Below, in pieces: positions 59,206 to 64,000 of a DNA stretch of 64,000 bases. The position numbers and the translations under genes were made by a program. The notes beneath the pieces were generated by a model. It was not told where the DNA came from, did no database searches, and saw nothing but the letters and a program-made list of their open reading frames with translations. The DNA is from Haliclystus octoradiatus (lineage: Eukaryota; Cnidaria; Staurozoa; Stauromedusae; Haliclystidae). How positions within the stretch are numbered: the stretch's first letter is position 1; each line of letters begins with the position of its first letter. The stretch covers positions 9,674,922-9,738,921 of the forward strand of contig OU744454.1 in assembly GCA_916610825.1 (NCBI GenBank). The letters are read 5' to 3'.

Positions 59206-62143
59206 AAAGAGTTTCTAAAACCTATTATTGTTCTCAACTTCAGGGGGAATAAACAATATTCATTTTACTTGAAAAAATATTCACATTTTATCCCGTCGTT
59301 TTCACTTGGGAAATATTGCATGAAAAACTCCAAGAAAGCTCATTGTGTAGGCTTTGTCATCAAGCAAAAGTCTCTCTTTTATGTCTCCCTCACATGGGAG
59401 ACATCTCACTTTGAGGCAAATTAGTATCAACTTTAAACGGCAACAAGATGAATGCAAAATAAATCAATAGCATCTAAAATGAACATACACAATAAACAAA
59501 TTTAAAATTAAAGAGAAAGGGAACACCGTTCCCACAAGCAAAAAGAGTAAAGGAACGCTATTCCCACACGTTCCCGCGGGATATCATCACTGCTATACAG
59601 TAATACTTTGTATTGTATATTATTCAAACACATGACAATTTTTTATCTTCAAGGGATGTCAATATGTTCACATGGGTCAGATGATGATTGGCTTACAGCC
59701 ACATCAGATCATAAACACACAACAAAGACAAACAGAAAGAGAAAAGCCAACTCACCTAGAAATGGCTTAATTTCACCTCCAAAATATGTTCTCAACTCAT
59801 CATTCACAATTAAAAGTGATAATCTTGTATGCCATACTCCACAAGTTCGAAAACAGGCAAAGATAAAAAGATATTATAAATCAGTCTCTACATTACCAGA
59901 CTCAACTGATATGCCTACAGTTTTTATCAAATGCAAGACAAATCAAACTAAATCTACTGAAACAAGCAAACAAACAGGTGATTAAAATATGCATTATGGA
60001 TTATTGCCCCCATCCGATTAGACCCTTATTGCCCCCATTTGTGTATGTGTCACGTCTGATATTTTTCAAATTGGTTTGATTCTTATTAGACTAAATGATG
60101 TTACAATTTGATTTTTTCATTTATATAGATATTATTTTATTCTTTAAATGTTTATTATAAATTTGAATGAAATGCTGAAATTAATAAATTAATACATACA
60201 TAACTGTTAAAAAATGAAACCTTACTTTATTATATACAACCTATTTACAATCACTAAGGCTAGGGTTATATGGACGCACCGAACTCAAATCGAATTAGAT
60301 GCGACACCAAATAGCATTAAATTCGCATTTGGGGTTATGCAGACGAACCAAATTTCGAAGATCTTTAAAAACTTGCCAAAATGTCTCATGCTAGGAAGTA
60401 GTTTTCTTGGAATTATACCGCATGGTTTGAAACCAGAGTGTTTTGTTTGCATTATTATTCACTTTCAGCTATTTTTCCGTACTATTTTGCCTATCAATAG
60501 TTTGAAACTTGTATGAAGTAGTAATCTCAAAGGTTTGCAATCACTTTTACGGGAAAAAGTTTTTGTTCTAACAAGGCATAGTACTCAGAGCAAGTTAAAT
60601 GCAAATTTCCATTAAAATAACGTAATATGATAATAGCGACCCCAATTCTAGTGCTGATGCATTGTGATTGACTAAAATAAAACGTTTTTAAATGGTTTAA
60701 ATCATGATTTTGAAAAACATAGGCTTCCCTAGCCTAGCTCCACAAGGCCCACTATTTCGCTGCGCTCATCTGCCCTATACGAAGCAGCCGCAGCTAAAGT
60801 GAAGTACAGGGGCATGTGGCACAGGTCTACAGCTTCCCTGTCAGCCATCTTTCAGTTATATAAACAAGTCACCATAACAACTTCCCAAAAGCGATGTTCT
60901 TTCCATCGCATTGCCATGGAAACATCCTTTCATTGCATTCATGATTTGCACACACCCCGGTTTATTGCCATATAAGGTAGATATAGGTGCTCAGTCACGG
61001 CACCGTGATTCAAATGTATGTATTTCGGCGCGATGATAGCTCGCTCGTATAACGCGGCGATGAATTTAACTCATGGAGAGCTCGCTCGACGCACAAATGA
61101 TTTTTGAGGGATGTTGATGAACCAAATGGTGTTATACGAAGCGCGCTATCATGAGATTTAATTAGAATGAATAAATCAATTAAAAAGACAGTCCAAATGA
61201 TCGCCTTTTGAAATACAGCTTAAAATTGCGTTACAGTTGCCTATAACAATAGCGATAGATCATCTTTGAAACAAATAGGCTGTAGCTCTTTCTTCCAGCC
61301 ATCGTTTTTTACAATTAGCTACATAATTGTCACACTTGAAATATTCAACATTTTCATTTTTCACTTGAAGATTTTAGTACTATGCTGGTGAACGGGTAGC
61401 CTATAGCAATCTCAAGTAATGTGGGAACAAGATTTTTATGAATGTTGAACAAAAATATCAACAGAGGTTGAACATAGAAAATGAAAAAAGGATGTGACAA
61501 GCTTAAAATATAATTCTACTTTATTGAGTTGTTGCAGTCAATGCTTAGCTTTGTAACAACTTATAGAAATCAAGAGGTGTGATAGGTACAAGAACTTCTT
61601 GTTCAAATATACAAGTATTGGTTCAATGGCATAGCATGTAGTTTAGAATAATTATATCTATCTATTTCCTGATCTGACCTTCATTCTAAAGTGAGCATCA
61701 TGACAGCAATTACATGAATGGATCAAATGAATTTATTTTGATCTGCAGATAACCATGATTTGCTTGAACTCAAAACATCAACAATCTTCAACAAAAAGAA
61801 AAGCAATGAAGAAATCCAAGAGGATATCACAGCGTTGATTGATATAGACAGAAGTTTGTTACATTTTGAAGAAACGCCTGATTGTGAAATACAAAACAAA
61901 ACATATACGCATGATGATAATCCTGTACGCAATGGGAACTACAGACAACCAGCATCACCAAAATATGTCTGTCTTTCAAAATACCATGATAATAAAACAG
62001 AAGGATTTGAATGCTGCAATGATCCAGAAACATCTACCTCAAGAAGAGCATCTGACACTGATTCTGATGTTAGTGACGTTTCAAGTTGTGAATCTACAGA
62101 CATCATAATTCCATCACCACTACATTTTTCACCTTGGTCTTGA
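57257..62143 (+). CDS. Unrecognised Ser/Thr-rich, probably nuclear protein with a duplicated exon
   Basis: The exon at 57255-57578 (acceptor TCTTCAAG, donor CAG|GTGATT), its copy at 59654-59977 and the terminal exon at 61749-62143 join in phase 1 throughout. Using one copy from ATG 57257 gives 238 aa; using both gives 346 aa. I do not recognise the family. The first exon carries a basic stretch, KTNRKRKANSPR, that looks like a nuclear signal, and Ser-Pro sites (NSPR, ISPPK). The last exon has ASPKYV, a Ser/Asp-rich acidic run (DTDSDVSDVSSCESTD) and the end PSPLHFSPWS. The Ser-Pro sites suggest regulation by proline-directed kinases. An AATAAA follows at 62231. The true start may lie in an upstream exon. 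The gene is convergent with NKAP. Confidence 0.6.
59211..61605 (+). repeat. Tandem duplication unit 2 (~2.4 kb)
   Basis: Second copy of the unit at 56812. It ends after ACAAGAACTTCT near 61600, where copy 1 instead runs AAAGA into the junction. The exon copy at 59654-59977 has no disabling change and keeps both splice sites. Confidence 0.95.
59654..59977 (+). CDS. Duplicated 324-bp symmetric exon, copy 2
   Basis: Appears identical to 57255-57578 at the protein level. Its 324 bp are divisible by three and both boundaries are phase 1, so inclusion of either or both copies preserves the frame into the exon at 61749. Which copies are used is unknown. Confidence 0.6.
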
Positions 62144-62230
62144 ACATAATATTGGTAAATCAATTAAATCAAATTTATACTTCAAATAGATGTAATTATA
62201 TATAATAATAATAATAATAATTTATATACA

Positions 62231-62236
62231 AATAAA
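62231..62236 (+). terminator. Polyadenylation signal of the gene ending at 62143
   Basis: AATAAA about 90 bp past the stop codon, inside the 272-bp gap between the two convergent genes. An (ATA)n run precedes it at about 62201-62220. Confidence 0.45.
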
Positions 62237-62415
62237 TGCAGTAACTGACATAATTAAGGATGTTGCGTGTGTTGCCTAAAAAGTAGGAATTTCTAAACAA
62301 TTCTTTATAGACAGTTCATAAGTTTCTGTATGAGATATATCAATGTGATGCAAATACCACATTCTTAATTAAAGAATGAAAAGATAACCAAGCATTCCTG
62401 ACTATTAACTGACGT

Positions 62416-64000
<1,585 letters not shown>

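Overview
The window is animal genomic DNA. It is AT-rich, its genes are split by GT-AG introns, and its introns and intergenic DNA are packed with microsatellites, tRNA-derived SINE-like sequences and inverted-repeat elements. The gene content (an intact MEGF8, an alpha-neurexin-like receptor and NKAP) points to a metazoan. The repeat style suggests a marine invertebrate, but I cannot name the species. No rRNA, functional tRNA or CRISPR array is visible.

Layout. (1) 1-6110: part of a large DNA-transposon or virus-like element. It carries the 3' portion of a protein-primed family B DNA polymerase gene (+) of the Polinton/Maverick-adintovirus kind, with N-terminal C2H2 fingers and an endonuclease VII-like HNH domain. 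Convergent to it is an unrecognised 385-aa gene (-) with a TATA box, and behind that promoter lies an array of about eleven copies of a TCGTTGCGC motif. (2) 6120-8570: intergenic, with a pure ATT tract of about 305 bp. (3) 8572-15709 (+): an eight-exon gene for a short neurexin-like receptor (signal peptide, LNS, EGF, LNS, Ser/Thr stalk, TM, short tail). (4) 17031-54206 (+): a complete MEGF8 gene. I assembled 33 exons whose phases all agree, giving about 2677 aa with two CUB, twelve Kelch, many PSI and EGF/laminin-EGF modules, one TM segment and a MASRP cytoplasmic motif. Its introns hold SINEs, MITE-like palindromes, nested inverted-repeat elements and a Harbinger transposase fossil. (5) 56812-61605: a nearly identical tandem duplication of about 2.4 kb that copies one symmetric (phase 1-1) exon of an unrecognised nuclear-type gene whose last exon is 61749-62143 (+). 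(6) 62416-63317 (-): the last two coding exons of NKAP, convergent with that gene; the rest of NKAP lies beyond the right edge.

The host genes are not an obvious functional module. MEGF8 is known to work at the plasma membrane with MOSMO and the E3 ligase MGRN1 to restrain Hedgehog signalling. Neurexins are adhesion receptors. NKAP is a nuclear RNA-processing and transcription factor. The polymerase, the 385-aa protein and the motif array probably belong to one mobile or viral element; its left part lies outside the window, so its type cannot be settled here.

All exon boundaries were placed by eye from splice consensus, reading phase and domain continuity, not from transcripts.
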